A stretch of 43,202 nt of DNA from Desulfacinum infernum DSM 9756 (GCF_900129305.1 NZ_FQVB01000035.1:1-43202), one strand, 5' to 3'; shown: positions 1-8,879, numbered from the stretch's first letter. Numbers and translations: made by a program. Notes: generated by a model from the letters alone, not told the origin.

Positions 1-190
1 GAATGAACGCGAATAGACGCAAATCTTTTTAGTTGTAGGAACTGCGAAGGCCGCAATGAGGGTGCCCGGCAATGCAATGGGCGCGCAGTGACTCATAGAG
101 AAGGGCATATTGCGGCGTTCCGACAAATGCCCTTGCTCCGGCCCACCCTTTCATCCATGCGGGGTGGAGCTAAGTGGGCCATGAACGTTA
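1..190. repeat. Long direct repeat, copy 1
   Basis: The first 60 bases are identical to 30901-30960. The next about 110 differ at only a handful of positions (for example 84, 103, 145 and 147) from 30961-31068, and weaker similarity with small gaps runs to about 190/31088. The copy starts at the window edge, so it may extend further left. No convincing gene is encoded on either strand. The start carries the short tandem-like motif GAATGAACGCGAATAGACGC, which recurs in altered form near 40208. Confidence 0.9.
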
Positions 191-211
191 GGGACTCTTT
201 TCCGTTCTGAG

Positions 212-429
212 AAGCTGTCCGACAATGGCTTGTCGAGACAAGAGCCCGGGCTATGGCCGCTCTTTTCGTGGCCGCGGGGCTTCAGCCCCGCGGAAAGGGC
301 CATCGCAACTTCATGAAGTGACAGAAAATACGCGATGGCCCATCCAACGTTCGGGGGGTCATCCGCAGCCCTGAAGGGCTGCGCTCCGAGAAAAGAGATC
401 ATCCGCGACGTTTTCGGGCAGGCTTCTGG
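212..429 (+). repeat. Miniature repeat element, long form, copy 1
   Basis: This stretch of about 218 bp aligns by eye with 10666-10884 and with the reverse complement of 29719-29934. The left end reads AAGCTGTCCGACA and the right end, reversed, reads CCAGAAGCCTGCCC, giving imperfect terminal inverted repeats. Inside are two strong palindromes, GCGGGGCTTCAGCCCCGC and GCAGCCCTGAAGGGCTGC. It has no coding capacity. It is best explained as a non-autonomous, MITE-like mobile element. Together with the long direct repeat it fills the gene-free start of the window; nothing else is seen in 1-518. Confidence 0.75.
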
Positions 430-518
430 GAACGGTGCAAGGCAAGCCACGATCGGTGGGTATGCGGGATTTCTAGCGTGATGTGAAAATAAAACTGCCT
501 AAAGATCCGGAGATGCGC

Positions 519-1655
519 ATGACGGACGAGTCTTCCAGAAAATCCAAGAGATGGGGCGCCATTGGGGTGGTCGCGGTGGCCGTTGCTTTTCTGGCTGTGG
601 CGGGCTTCAATTTCTGGCGGCTTCACAGCCGGGAAGAGTCACGGGAGGAGGCTCTCGTGCGAGTTCCTGTCTCGGTGATCGAGGCTCGGATGGGGGATGT
701 GGAACGGTGGCTCGAAACCACGGGCGATCTGCGGCCGCTGCAGGATGTTTTCCTGTATCCCACCGTCAGCGGCAAGAAGGTGGTGGAGATCACGGCGGAA
801 CGAGGCGAGCGCGTTCGGGCGGGGCAGGTCCTGGTGCGGCTGGACGATGCGGAGATCCGGGCCCGGTTGGACCAGGCGCGGGCTGCGGTGGAAGCGGCGG
901 CGACCCAGGTGGGGCTTCTGGAAAGGGATCGGGCCCGCTTCGAGGCCCTCTACAAAGAAAAAGCGGTGGCCCGGCAGCGGCTGGATCGAATCCGCAGCGA
1001 GCACGAAGCTGCCCTGGCCCGTCTGAAAGAAGCCCGGTCGGCGCTGGAGGCTCTGCAGGTTCTCCACGGGGACTTCACACTGAAGGCTCCCATGGACGGC
1101 CTGCTCGCGGACCGCTACCTGGATCCCGGCAACATGACCGATACCAAGAAACCGGTGGTGCGGATCACCACCGAAGACCGCCTCAAGGTGGTCTTCCAGG
1201 TGTCCGAACCGGATTTTCCTCTGATCCGGGAAGGAATGACGGCGGAATGCCGGGTGGCGGCCTACCCGGCGCGGGTCTTCCGCGGCCGGGTTCAGGTGCT
1301 TACCCCGGTGCTGGATCCGGTGACGCGAACGGCACAGGCCGAACTCCACGTGCCCAACCCGGACCTGGCGCTCCGCTCGGGCATGTTCGCCCATGTCCGT
1401 CTCTTCCTGGGCAGCCGCCGGGCGCTGGTCATCGAAAGGGATGCGGTGCTGCGGGTTCCCGGGACGGGCACCCCGTATGTCTTCGTGGTTCGGGATGGCA
1501 AGGCGGTTTTACGCAATGTGCGGTTGGGTGCGGAACGGGAGACCCTGGTGGAAGTCGTGGAAGGGCTTCAAGAAGGAGACCGGGTGGTGGTCCGGGGCCA
1601 GAACCGGCTGAGCGAGGGGGTTCCGGTGGAGGTTGTGCAGGGGGAGGGGAGCTGA
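519..1655 (+). CDS. RND efflux periplasmic adaptor subunit (membrane fusion protein)
   Basis: This adaptor links an inner-membrane RND pump to an outer-membrane channel. After a short basic N-terminus comes one hydrophobic segment (GVVAVAVAFLAVAGFNFW) that anchors it or acts as a signal sequence. A lipoyl-like half follows (GERVRAGQVLVRLDD). Next is a helical hairpin rich in Ala, Arg and Glu over about residues 95-180, then the second lipoyl half (FTLKAPMDGLLADRYLDPG), a beta barrel and the membrane-proximal domain. The length of about 378 aa is normal. I chose the ATG at 519 because GGAG lies 6 bases upstream; a GTG at 483 and an ATG at 513 are in frame alternatives. The pump gene begins 4 bases after the stop, so the two are one operon. 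No outer-membrane partner is encoded nearby. The substrate is unknown. Confidence 0.93.
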   Translation: MTDESSRKSKRWGAIGVVAVAVAFLAVAGFNFWRLHSREESREEALVRVPVSVIEARMGDVERWLETTGDLRPLQDVFLYPTVSGKKVVEITAERGERVRAGQVLVRLDDAEIRARLDQARAAVEAAATQVGLLERDRARFEALYKEKAVARQRLDRIRSEHEAALARLKEARSALEALQVLHGDFTLKAPMDGLLADRYLDPGNMTDTKKPVVRITTEDRLKVVFQVSEPDFPLIREGMTAECRVAAYPARVFRGRVQVLTPVLDPVTRTAQAELHVPNPDLALRSGMFAHVRLFLGSRRALVIERDAVLRVPGTGTPYVFVVRDGKAVLRNVRLGAERETLVEVVEGLQEGDRVVVRGQNRLSEGVPVEVVQGEGS

Positions 1656-1659
1656 GTCC

Positions 1660-4600
1660 ATGCGACTGCCCGAATTTGCCGTTCGACAACCCGTGGCCAC
1701 GCTCATGTTCCTTCTGGCCGGCCTGCTGCTCGGGATGCTCTCTCTTTTTCGAATCAGCATCGACATGTTTCCCGATATCAGCCCGCCGGTGGTTTCCATT
1801 CTCACCACCTGGCCCGGAGCCAGCGCCTCTGACGTGGAAACGGAGGTGACCAAGGTGATCGAGGACCAGGTGAACACGGTGAGCAACCTGGACACCCTCA
1901 CCTCCAAGTCCCTGGACAACCTGTCCGTGGTGGTCTGTCGCTTCGACTGGGGGACGGACCTTTCCGAGGCCACCAACGATATCCGGGACTGGCTGGAGCG
2001 TGCCAAGAGGGATTTGCCTCCCGACGTGGAAACCCCCATGCTCTACAAGTTCAGCAGCGCCACGGCGCCCATCTTCTTCATGACCATCACGGCCGACGCC
2101 AGCTGGCCGCGACTCTATCACCTGGTGGACAAGACCATTTCCGATGAACTGAAGCGGGTTCCGGGCGTGGGGGCCATTCAGCTCTACGGGGGGCTCCGGC
2201 GCCGCATCAACGTCTATTTCGACCTGGACAAGGTGGAAGGCTACGGATTGAACCTGGAACAGATCAACCGGGTCTTGGCGGCGGAGAATGTGAGCGTGCC
2301 GGCCGGCAACATCAAGGCGGGCCGGAGGGAATACTTCGTGCGCGTGCCGGCCCGCTACGAAAACGCCGCCCAGATGGCCGACACCGTGGTGGGGTTTTTC
2401 CAGGGCAGACCTGTCTATCTGAGAGACGTGGCGCAGGTGGAAGACGGCTTCAAGCCCATGGAATTGAACGGCTGGGGGGACGGTAAGCCCGCCATCGTGC
2501 TCATCCTGCAAAAACAGACGGGCGAAAACACGGTGGAGGTCTCCCGGCGTGTGCGCCGAAAGGTGGCCGAGATTCAAGAGAGGCTCCCCAGCGATGTGAA
2601 GATCCACATCGTGATGGACACTTCAGAGAACATCCTCACGTCCATCTACAACCTGAGGAACACGCTCCTTTACGGCATCGTGCTGGTGGTGCTGGTCACG
2701 GTGGCCTTCCTTCGACAAGTGCGCTCGGCTCTCATCATCGCCCTGAGCATTCCCTTTTCCTTGGTCCTTTCCTTCATCTTTCTCTACTTTTCCGGCTACA
2801 CCATCAACCTGGTCTCGCTGATGTCCCTGGCCATCGCTTCAGGCATGGTGGTGGACAACGGCATTGTGGTCTTGGAAAACATCGTGCGCTACCTGGAAAA
2901 AGGGGGGCGCCAGACCACGGCGGCCATGTTCGGGGCGAGCGAGATGGGCCTGGCCATCACGGCATCCACCCTGACCACAGTGGTGGTCTTCGTCCCGCTC
3001 ATGTTCCTCACCGGATTGGCCGGCATCATGTTCAAACAGCTGGGATTCGTGGTGGTGGTCACTCTGGTCGCCTCCCTGGTGACGGCCCTGACATTGACGC
3101 CCATGCTCTCTTCCAAGTGGCTGCATCGGGAACAGTTCGACCGGTCCAGGCACCGCGGCCCGGCCGGGGCGGCCTACCGGTGGAGCGAAAGGGCCTTCGA
3201 GATCCTGGAAGGACGCTATCAGGCGATCCTGGCATGGAGCCTTTCGCACCGCAAGACCGTCTTCTTTCTGGCGGTGGCGGTCTTTGTGAGCGGGCTTTCC
3301 CTGGTTCCGTTCCTTTCCACGTCCTTTATGCCCGAGGTAGACTCGGGGGACGTGAGCGTGGATTTCCGCCTCCCCGAAGGTACCCGGATCGAAGAGACCA
3401 ACCGGGTGGTGGAGGCCATCCAGAAAAACATCGAGAAGGTAGTGCGTCCCGAGGAGTTTCGCCACTCCTACGCCTTCGACGGACAGTCGGAGGAGGGCAT
3501 CGGCGTGGCTCTCGGTTTCGAGGAAGGGGCCAACGTGGGGGAGATCGGTTTCAAACTGGTGGACCGCGATAAGCGGGATCGGAGCGCCAAGGAGATCGCG
3601 GCCCTGCTGCGCGAGGAGGTCCAGAAGATCCCGGGGATCAGCCGCATCATGGTGAGCGCCGTGGATCCCATCTCGTCCATCCTCAAAGGGCGGGGGAAGG
3701 CGGTTTCCCTGGAGATTCAGGGATCGGACATGGACGTGCTCATGGAGGTGGCGCGCCGCGTGGAGGCCGTCTTTCTCACGATTCCGGGACTTGTGGACGT
3801 GGAGATCAGCCAGAAACCCCCGCGCCCTGAGCTGTGGGTGGAAGTGGACCGGGAAAAGGCGGCGTCCATGGGGCTGCGCGCGGCCCAGGTGGCGGCGGTC
3901 CTGAGAAACTACTTTTATGGCAAGGAAGCCAGCCTGTACCGGGATGCCGGCGACAGCTTCGAGATCTTCACGCGCCTTTCGGAGAAGGACAAGAACCGCC
4001 TGGAAAACCTGCTTCGCGTGCCCGTAACCCTTCCCGACGGGCGCCAGGTTCCGCTCAAAAACCTGGTTCGGGTTCGTGAAGGTCAGGGGCCCATCGAAAT
4101 CGAGCGCAAAAACCGCCAAAAGATCGTGAAGGTGGAAGCGGACCTGTGGCAAAGATCCCTGGGATCGGCCAGCTCCGAGATCCGGGAAAAGCTTAAAGGG
4201 CTGGATCTTCCGGAAGGCGTCAGTGTGGGATTCGGCGGCGATGTGGAGGAGCAGCAGAAGGCCTTCCGGGAACTCACCACCCTTTTCGTTCTCGGAATCG
4301 TGCTGGTTTACATGGTCATGGCCTCACTTTTCGGCAATCTCAGGGATCCTCTCATCATCATGTTTTCCGTTCCCTTCGCCGTGACGGGGGTGTTGTACGC
4401 GTTCTACTTGACCGACACCACCCTGGGCATCGTCTCCTTCATGGGAGTGGTCATGCTGGTGGGGATCGTGGTCAACAACGCCATCGTCCTGCTGGACTAC
4501 ACGCACTTGTTGGAAAAGAGAGGGTTGGATCTCTTCGATGCGGTGACCCGGACTGGGAGAAGCCGGCTTCGTCCCGTGCTCATGACCACGCTCACCACCT

Positions 4601-4770
4601 TTTTCGGGATGCTTCCCATGGCGGTCTCCCGCAGTGTGGGAGCCGAAACCTGGAATCCCCTGGGCATCACCATGCTGGGGGGGCTTTCGGTGTCCAGTCT
4701 GGTGACCCTGGTGCTGGTCCCCACGCTCTACTACCATCTGGAAAACAGGCGCCGAAGCAGGCAGCCGTGA
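1660..4770 (+). CDS. RND efflux pump, HAE/AcrB-type inner-membrane transporter
   Basis: The 1036-residue length and duplicated plan (TM1, large porter loop, TM2-6, then a repeat) are typical of proton-driven RND exporters. TM4 carries GMVVDNGIVVLENI with a single acidic residue at about D399 where AcrB has two adjacent aspartates. TM10 carries GIVVNNAIVLLDY. This pattern resembles the hydrophobe/amphiphile exporters of the SwrC-like branch rather than metal pumps. The ATG at 1660 follows a purine-rich ribosome site at 1641-1650; an upstream in-frame start at 1633 would overlap the adaptor gene. A small PG0541-type gene follows after about 34 bases, completing a three-gene operon. The exported compound cannot be told from sequence. 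Confidence 0.93.
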   Translation: MRLPEFAVRQPVATLMFLLAGLLLGMLSLFRISIDMFPDISPPVVSILTTWPGASASDVETEVTKVIEDQVNTVSNLDTLTSKSLDNLSVVVCRFDWGTDLSEATNDIRDWLERAKRDLPPDVETPMLYKFSSATAPIFFMTITADASWPRLYHLVDKTISDELKRVPGVGAIQLYGGLRRRINVYFDLDKVEGYGLNLEQINRVLAAENVSVPAGNIKAGRREYFVRVPARYENAAQMADTVVGFFQGRPVYLRDVAQVEDGFKPMELNGWGDGKPAIVLILQKQTGENTVEVSRRVRRKVAEIQERLPSDVKIHIVMDTSENILTSIYNLRNTLLYGIVLVVLVTVAFLRQVRSALIIALSIPFSLVLSFIFLYFSGYTINLVSLMSLAIASGMVVDNGIVVLENIVRYLEKGGRQTTAAMFGASEMGLAITASTLTTVVVFVPLMFLTGLAGIMFKQLGFVVVVTLVASLVTALTLTPMLSSKWLHREQFDRSRHRGPAGAAYRWSERAFEILEGRYQAILAWSLSHRKTVFFLAVAVFVSGLSLVPFLSTSFMPEVDSGDVSVDFRLPEGTRIEETNRVVEAIQKNIEKVVRPEEFRHSYAFDGQSEEGIGVALGFEEGANVGEIGFKLVDRDKRDRSAKEIAALLREEVQKIPGISRIMVSAVDPISSILKGRGKAVSLEIQGSDMDVLMEVARRVEAVFLTIPGLVDVEISQKPPRPELWVEVDREKAASMGLRAAQVAAVLRNYFYGKEASLYRDAGDSFEIFTRLSEKDKNRLENLLRVPVTLPDGRQVPLKNLVRVREGQGPIEIERKNRQKIVKVEADLWQRSLGSASSEIREKLKGLDLPEGVSVGFGGDVEEQQKAFRELTTLFVLGIVLVYMVMASLFGNLRDPLIIMFSVPFAVTGVLYAFYLTDTTLGIVSFMGVVMLVGIVVNNAIVLLDYTHLLEKRGLDLFDAVTRTGRSRLRPVLMTTLTTFFGMLPMAVSRSVGAETWNPLGITMLGGLSVSSLVTLVLVPTLYYHLENRRRSRQP

Positions 4771-4804
4771 AGGTGAGAGAATCCGAGAGGAGGGACGCGG
4801 CCCC

Positions 4805-5095
4805 ATGTACATGTACTGGATCTTCTACGATGTGGCCTACGACGAAGACGTGATGGAAATGCTGGAACACTGTTGCGTTACGGGGTTTACCAAGTGGGAT
4901 CGGGTGCTGGGCAAGGGGCCCCATGCGGACCCCAAGATGGACACCTCCGTCTGGCCCGGCTTCAATTGCGCGGTGGTGGTCATCGCCGAGGATCCCGTCG
5001 CGTCCGAGCTTCTTCGGGCCCTGAGGGAACTCAAGGATCGGATGGGCCGTCGGGGAATCGAAGTTTTTCGCTCGGTCGTGGAGCGAATCGACTGA
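4805..5095 (+). CDS. PG0541-like small transporter-associated protein
   Basis: This 96-residue soluble protein begins MYMYWIFYDVAYDEDVMEML and has a PII-like alternation of beta strands and helices, with a central TGFTKWDRVLGKGPH segment and a VVVIAEDP strand. Small proteins of this kind are known beside RND pump genes under the family name PG0541, and its position directly after the pump supports the call. Its role is not established; a sensor or modulator of the pump is a guess from the PII-like fold. AGGAGGG at 4788-4794 lies about 10 bases before the ATG. The family name is recalled from pattern, not from a search. Confidence 0.7.
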   Translation: MYMYWIFYDVAYDEDVMEMLEHCCVTGFTKWDRVLGKGPHADPKMDTSVWPGFNCAVVVIAEDPVASELLRALRELKDRMGRRGIEVFRSVVERID

Positions 5096-5170
5096 AGACG
5101 CCCGCCTTCGAACCGGTCCGCCAGCGGATGTGTTGCTAGGCTGCAGGACGCAGCAGCCGGTAGGCACGCG

Positions 5171-5205
5171 CCCTGTAGAGCGAATGATCGTTCGCCCCTA
5201 CAGGG
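5171..5205. repeat. Palindromic dispersed repeat (GTAG..GCGAAT type)
   Basis: CCCTGTAG and CCTACAGGG flank GCGAA/TTCGC arms around a short centre, forming a near-perfect hairpin of about 35 bp. A close relative, with a perfect 12-bp stem, sits at 39711-39738. It lies between two genes that both end here (the small RND-operon gene and the minus-strand hydrolase gene), so it may also serve as a two-way terminator, although there is no T run. Confidence 0.7.
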
Positions 5206-5247
5206 TACGGCCTCTGAAAGGACCTCTTCCTTGTGGGTTGTCACGAC

Positions 5248-5913
5248 TCACCGCGATGGAGGCTCAAACCACGTGTCGTCCAGTGTCCTTTCCCGCACAC
5301 CGTCCGGGCCGATGCGCAGGAAAGTCAGCGGAGGGGCCACGTCCTCGGATCGTTCGGCCAGCCGAACCAGAAAGCCCTCCATGATCTTCTCCACGCTTTC
5401 CAGATCCCTTTCCGTTTCGCTCAGCCGGGCCATGCGCATCTCGAATCCCATGTGGCGGGGGATGGCCACCGCAGTGCCCACAGGCAAGGGAGCCAGGGGC
5501 TCCCCGGGTTCGTCGCATCCCAGCAGGAGCACACGGCATGCGGGATGCCCCCCTCGGTCGGTCATTCCCGCAAACAAGAGATAGAAACGCTCCAGGTCCT
5601 CACGGGACGGTGGGATGGCTGCCAAGCGGTTGCGGACTTTCAGCCAATGTGCCGAGCAAAAGGCAATGGCCTGGTCGAGAATCGCGTCCGTATCGCGGAC
5701 GCCCCTTTCCCGGACATACTCGGCAAAGGCCTGTGCCAAGGCCAGTCCGTGGCCGGCGCCTGCGGCGATGAGTACGCAGTGGGACGACAAGTGCACAACC
5801 TTTCGGACCACGTCTCGTCTCGGTTCGTCCCTCTGTGGGTCGAAGTGGAGAGCCAGACTGTCGGTGGCCAGGACAGCTCCCTCCGGGGTGTGGTATCCAA
5901 AGACCTGTGTCAT
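5248..5913 (-). CDS. Proteasome-like Ntn hydrolase (putative threonine peptidase)
   Basis: The protein of 221 aa starts MTQVFGYHTPEGAVLATDS. Counting Thr after the initiator Met as residue 1, Asp falls at position 17, as in proteasome beta subunits and HslV. A lysine in VVRKVVHL (position 37) sits where Lys33 would be, after a slightly longer loop. It is followed by a hydrophobic strand and GAGHGLALAQAF, which resembles the strand-helix start of proteasomal subunits. The ATG at 5913 is preceded by AAGGAG about 7 bases upstream on the minus strand; an upstream in-frame start would bury the Thr. No HslU, Mpa or other AAA+ partner is present. Closest described relatives would be the HslV, Anbu or BPH groups; assignment among them is not possible by eye. 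Confidence 0.65.
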   Translation of the reverse strand: MTQVFGYHTPEGAVLATDSLALHFDPQRDEPRRDVVRKVVHLSSHCVLIAAGAGHGLALAQAFAEYVRERGVRDTDAILDQAIAFCSAHWLKVRNRLAAIPPSREDLERFYLLFAGMTDRGGHPACRVLLLGCDEPGEPLAPLPVGTAVAIPRHMGFEMRMARLSETERDLESVEKIMEGFLVRLAERSEDVAPPLTFLRIGPDGVRERTLDDTWFEPPSR

Positions 5914-6057
5914 GGAAATCTCCTTGCGACCGAGGCTCAGGCGTGTCAATCCTCGGCCGATTGTGGCATAAGGAAGGGCGGCGGACAAGACGCGCGATTT
6001 TTTTTTGCGGTTGGGCCGTCCAGAAACCCAGGTGCGTTAACAAGGGGAGTGACTCTC

Positions 6058-6651
6058 ATGATGGAGATCTGTTTGAAGGCGGAAAATCCCATGCCGGCGT
6101 TCTTTCCCGTACTGCAACAGGGGGTGGACGTGGAGGTGCCGGGTTCCCAGTCCCTGGAGTCGATCATCACGAATGTATGGGGCTTCGACAAAAACTTTGC
6201 GGCGACCAAGATCGGGACGGTCTTTCTTAACGGGACTCCCGTGGACGACATGGAATCCACTCGGGTGGGAGACGGGGATGTGGTGGCGCTTTCCGGACCC
6301 ATGCCGGGACTGGCCGGAGCCATTCTGCGAAAGGGAAGCCCGTTTGCCGGGTTGCGGCGGGGAGGCCGCCCCGAAACCCGCTCGGGTGATTCCGGGAACC
6401 GGAAGGATCAGATCCGAATCCACGTCAAGCTCTTCAACAGCCTGATCGGCGATATGGGCCCCCGGCTTCTCCAAACGGGGGTTATTCTTGACAGCGAGAG
6501 GGCCCGGGGCGTCGTTGCCTCCTTGAGTCAGCAAGGGGGCCGAGGTTTCGGACGGATGGTGGTGGACGGCAAAACGATGAGCGTCGATGAAGTTCAACGA
6601 ATCCTTCGTGAGAAACCTCAAGAGCCGACGCGATTCAAATGGTCGACCTGA
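6058..6651 (+). CDS. Uncharacterised protein with possible MoaD/ThiS-like beta-grasp region
   Basis: This protein of about 197 aa is not a family I recognise with certainty. Residues about 20-85 have the look of a ubiquitin-like beta-grasp domain: a first strand pair ending VDVEVPGSQSLESII, then VFLNGTPVDDMESTRVGDGD and a final strand VVALSGPMPG, which parallels the VNG-D-GD-V pattern of MoaD/ThiS. The C-terminus is not diglycine; instead there is a second part of about 100 residues (IRIHVKLFNSLIGDMGPRLL). Ribosome site AAGGGGAG at 6042-6049 serves the ATG at 6058 or 6061. It is transcribed divergently from the proteasome-like gene across 144 bases, which suggests shared regulation but does not prove a joint function. 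Confidence 0.6.
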   Translation: MMEICLKAENPMPAFFPVLQQGVDVEVPGSQSLESIITNVWGFDKNFAATKIGTVFLNGTPVDDMESTRVGDGDVVALSGPMPGLAGAILRKGSPFAGLRRGGRPETRSGDSGNRKDQIRIHVKLFNSLIGDMGPRLLQTGVILDSERARGVVASLSQQGGRGFGRMVVDGKTMSVDEVQRILREKPQEPTRFKWST

Positions 6652-7020
6652 TGAGTCAACCGCTCACATCTTTTCTGGAACTCCGGCATTGCCGAAGGTG
6701 GACTGCGTTCGATTTCGCCGGCCTGGCGAATTTATCTGAGAGGAAGCCTGTGTTCGAGAGATCCAGCACCTCGTAGCCCTCCGTTTCGGGGGGAGGGCGG
6801 AGGTGCGCTCGCAGGATACGCGATGGGCCTGACAAGGGCCTGAGCCGAGATCCCGAGTGGTGGCGCCGCCTCTTGCTTCGTGGCATCCTTTCCTTGGTTG
6901 CGAAACGAACCTTCCGGAACGCTATGGGCCTCTGGACAACCCGGGGCAGGTGGCCTGCGACCTGCCTGCTGCGCTGGAAAGTGCTTAGGAGTTTTCCTGA
7001 AAACAGACAATCCGCCTCCC
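6652..7020. other. Gene-free stretch beside IS21 relic
   Basis: Open frames exist on the minus strand but show no domain, ribosome site or codon pattern I can support. The stretch lies downstream of the IS21-type N-terminal fragment and is probably decayed mobile-element DNA, but I cannot align it to the rest of IstA. Confidence 0.4.
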
Positions 7021-7167
7021 TCAATGGCTTTTCCTCACCTCAACGGCTGCCTCATCCATGCCCAGGTATTTCCTGACTGTGTTGCGGGATATGCACAGCT
7101 GCCTCTCGATGGCGCGGATCTTCAGGCCGTTGCCCTCATCGTAATGCGCCTTGATCTTGTGAATCAT
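7021..7167 (-). pseudogene. istA: IS21-family transposase (IstA) N-terminal fragment
   Basis: The 48-residue frame reads MIHKIKAHYDEGNGLKIRAI followed by ERQLCISRNTVRKYLGMDEA. This is the characteristic helix-turn-helix start of IS21 IstA proteins, which are normally around 350-500 residues. It stops at the end of this DNA-binding domain, with no catalytic DDE region and no istB gene following. AAGGAG lies about 7 bases before the ATG, so the original start is kept. It marks a decayed insertion at the left edge of the catabolic island. Confidence 0.75.
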
Positions 7168-7507
7168 GACCCGCTCCTTCAAAGGCGCTTCCTCCCACTT
7201 CCCTTTTGATTTCTCAGAGATGGGGTCGCACGGCCAAGTGATGGCCCATGCATCCTCCACGTGGGTCCCTTTTGCAGGCCGAAGGTGGGTCATGTTAGTT
7301 GCCCAGTAACATTTCCCGTCAACCTCCTCGCTCCGCATGCCCGATGAGTCCTTGCGCGCGGTCTGTCCGTGCGCCTGAGGATTCCGCGGAAGACCAGCGA
7401 TGGCTTACCGGGCGCTGGTTCTTTCCTTCATGCGGGTTGGCGGGCCTCGCCGGGATCGCGTTGGATGTGCATTGTCACAAAAAAGTCGCTGGTGTGTGAA
7501 AAGTTTC

Positions 7508-7546
7508 TTGACAGGAGAGAGGCTGCATTATAGCTATATAACAGCT
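7508..7546 (+). promoter_or_regulatory. Triple 11-bp-spaced AGCT operator, copy 1, with TTGACA
   Basis: TTGACA at 7508-7513 is followed by GGCT at 7521, AGCT at 7532 and AGCT at 7543, an exact 11-bp period. Around these cores GCTGCA, TAGCTA and AGCTTA match the copies at 9255 and 25187. The motif TTTCTTGACAGGAG just upstream is also shared with copy 2. TAGCTA sits 17 bases after TTGACA, but it is a poor -10 box. The next good start codon is the outer-membrane channel gene at 7950, about 400 bases downstream. Confidence 0.7.
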
Positions 7547-7949
7547 TACGCGCGGGGCTGTCTTCCTTACTCGATCCTGGAACGGAAGTTGTGGAGGGAC
7601 GATGGCAAAGCCATAGGGCCAAGCGCTGCTCCACGTAACCTCTTGGCTCAGGAGGAGCAGGGACCTTCAAGCGCCGCCTTCGGGCAAGGGGGGGTGTAGC
7701 CTCATCGAGTGGCAAGATCTGCGCTCGGTCGGGACGCCAGGGGGGCGTTCTCGACTTAATCAAGAACCTGGAATGGGTGTTGGCGGGGGTGCGGCGACCA
7801 TTCGGCCGTCGAGATCAATTCGCCTTCCTGACTTCTGTATCTCTCGCGGTGAAAGTCAAACCAAGCGTATCGGAGGCAGGCGGCTACCGTTTTCGAGATT
7901 TCGGACGGGGCCGATGGTGCATACTGACTTCCAGTCAGGAGTATGCGGG
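7547..7949 (+). other. Long leader between operator and channel gene
   Basis: No gene I can support lies here. In-frame starts upstream of 7950 (for example 7773) give an Arg- and Ser-rich extension that would precede the signal peptide, so they are unlikely to be used. I looked for cobalamin and other riboswitch motifs because of the B12-dependent island and saw none. Confidence 0.4.
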
Positions 7950-8879
7950 ATGGTGGACCATGTCATTTCCAGAGCCCTACGGATCGTCTTGTTTTCTGGT
8001 CTGATCTGCATTTTTGCCTGCGGTTCGGCCCTTGCCGGACTATCGCATTATGTGCCCGGCGGACTGGGTATCAAGAATGCAACGATGCCCCCGCCCGGGT
8101 TCTGGTATGCCGGCTACAACCAGTTATACAGGGCAAAAACCTATAGGGATGATGGTGGTCGCAATTCGACCACGACGGATATGGATATCACCGTATTTGC
8201 TAATGTGAATCAGTTTGCCTGGATTACGGATAAAAAAATATTCGGTGCCAACTATGGAGTAGACCTTTTTGTCCCCCTTATCTACACCGACCTCGAGGTC
8301 GATTTCATGGGGGTCACAGTTACGGAGGATCGCCGATTCGGGCTGGGCGACCTCTTTATCGATCCGCTCGTCTTGTGCTGGCACGGTGCCCGATGGGACG
8401 CCTTCCTCGCTTCCGGTGCCTACCTTCCCACGGCCCAACACGACAAGGCCGCCTCGCCCGGCAAGGGGTATTGGACCTTTATGCATCAGGCTGGAGCCAC
8501 CTTCTACTTTGACGAGCGGAAAGCCTGGTCCGTGTCGGCCAGGGGGCGCTTCCTTCACAGTACGGAAGATCCGGATACCGACATCAGGCCCGGAAACGAG
8601 GCCATATTTGAATATGGGCTTGGCAAGGACGTGCCTCTGGGGGGTGGGGCCGTATTAACCGCCGGGCTGATCGGATATTCGTACATTCAACTGACGAAGG
8701 ATAGCGGCCCCGGCGCCAGCGGGCTGAAGGCGGAAGGGCATGCGTTGGGGCCGGAACTCCAGTTATCCGTCTTTGAACCATTCTTTCTGAACGTATCGCT
8801 CAGATACACCCGCGAGTACGAAGTGAGGAACAACACGGAGGGGGATTCCGTGTGTCTGACCATCGTTGCGTCCTTTTGA
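7950..8879 (+). CDS. Outer-membrane channel of the MetA-pathway phenol degradation-like family
   Basis: The 309-residue protein has a cleavable signal peptide (ALRIVLFSGLICIFACGSALAG), then amphipathic beta strands with aromatic girdles, ending in the C-terminal Phe (TIVASF) typical of outer-membrane beta barrels. The start of the mature protein, a Pro-rich MPPPGFWYAGYNQLYRA, and the later FGLGDLFIDPLVLCWHG resemble the family annotated as phenol-degradation MetA-like or SphA-like, which occurs with aromatic catabolism genes. AGGAG lies about 9 bases upstream of the ATG. The triple AGCT site upstream ties it to the CoA-transferase gene and the chemoreceptor gene. A second family member is at 22786. 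Uptake of the island's substrate is the likely role. Confidence 0.75.
   Translation: MVDHVISRALRIVLFSGLICIFACGSALAGLSHYVPGGLGIKNATMPPPGFWYAGYNQLYRAKTYRDDGGRNSTTTDMDITVFANVNQFAWITDKKIFGANYGVDLFVPLIYTDLEVDFMGVTVTEDRRFGLGDLFIDPLVLCWHGARWDAFLASGAYLPTAQHDKAASPGKGYWTFMHQAGATFYFDERKAWSVSARGRFLHSTEDPDTDIRPGNEAIFEYGLGKDVPLGGGAVLTAGLIGYSYIQLTKDSGPGASGLKAEGHALGPELQLSVFEPFFLNVSLRYTREYEVRNNTEGDSVCLTIVASF

Noticed and set aside
6656-7024. Minus-strand frame of 122 codons after the IS21 fragment
   Set aside because: It does not continue IstA in any frame I could align and has no recognisable motif; treated as decayed DNA.
7508-7542. Ordinary sigma-70 promoter with TTGACA and TATAAC
   Set aside because: The spacing is 23 bases (24 to CAGAAT in copy 2), too long for a normal promoter, and the correctly spaced TAGCTA is a poor -10 box. 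The triple-box reading explains the conservation better.
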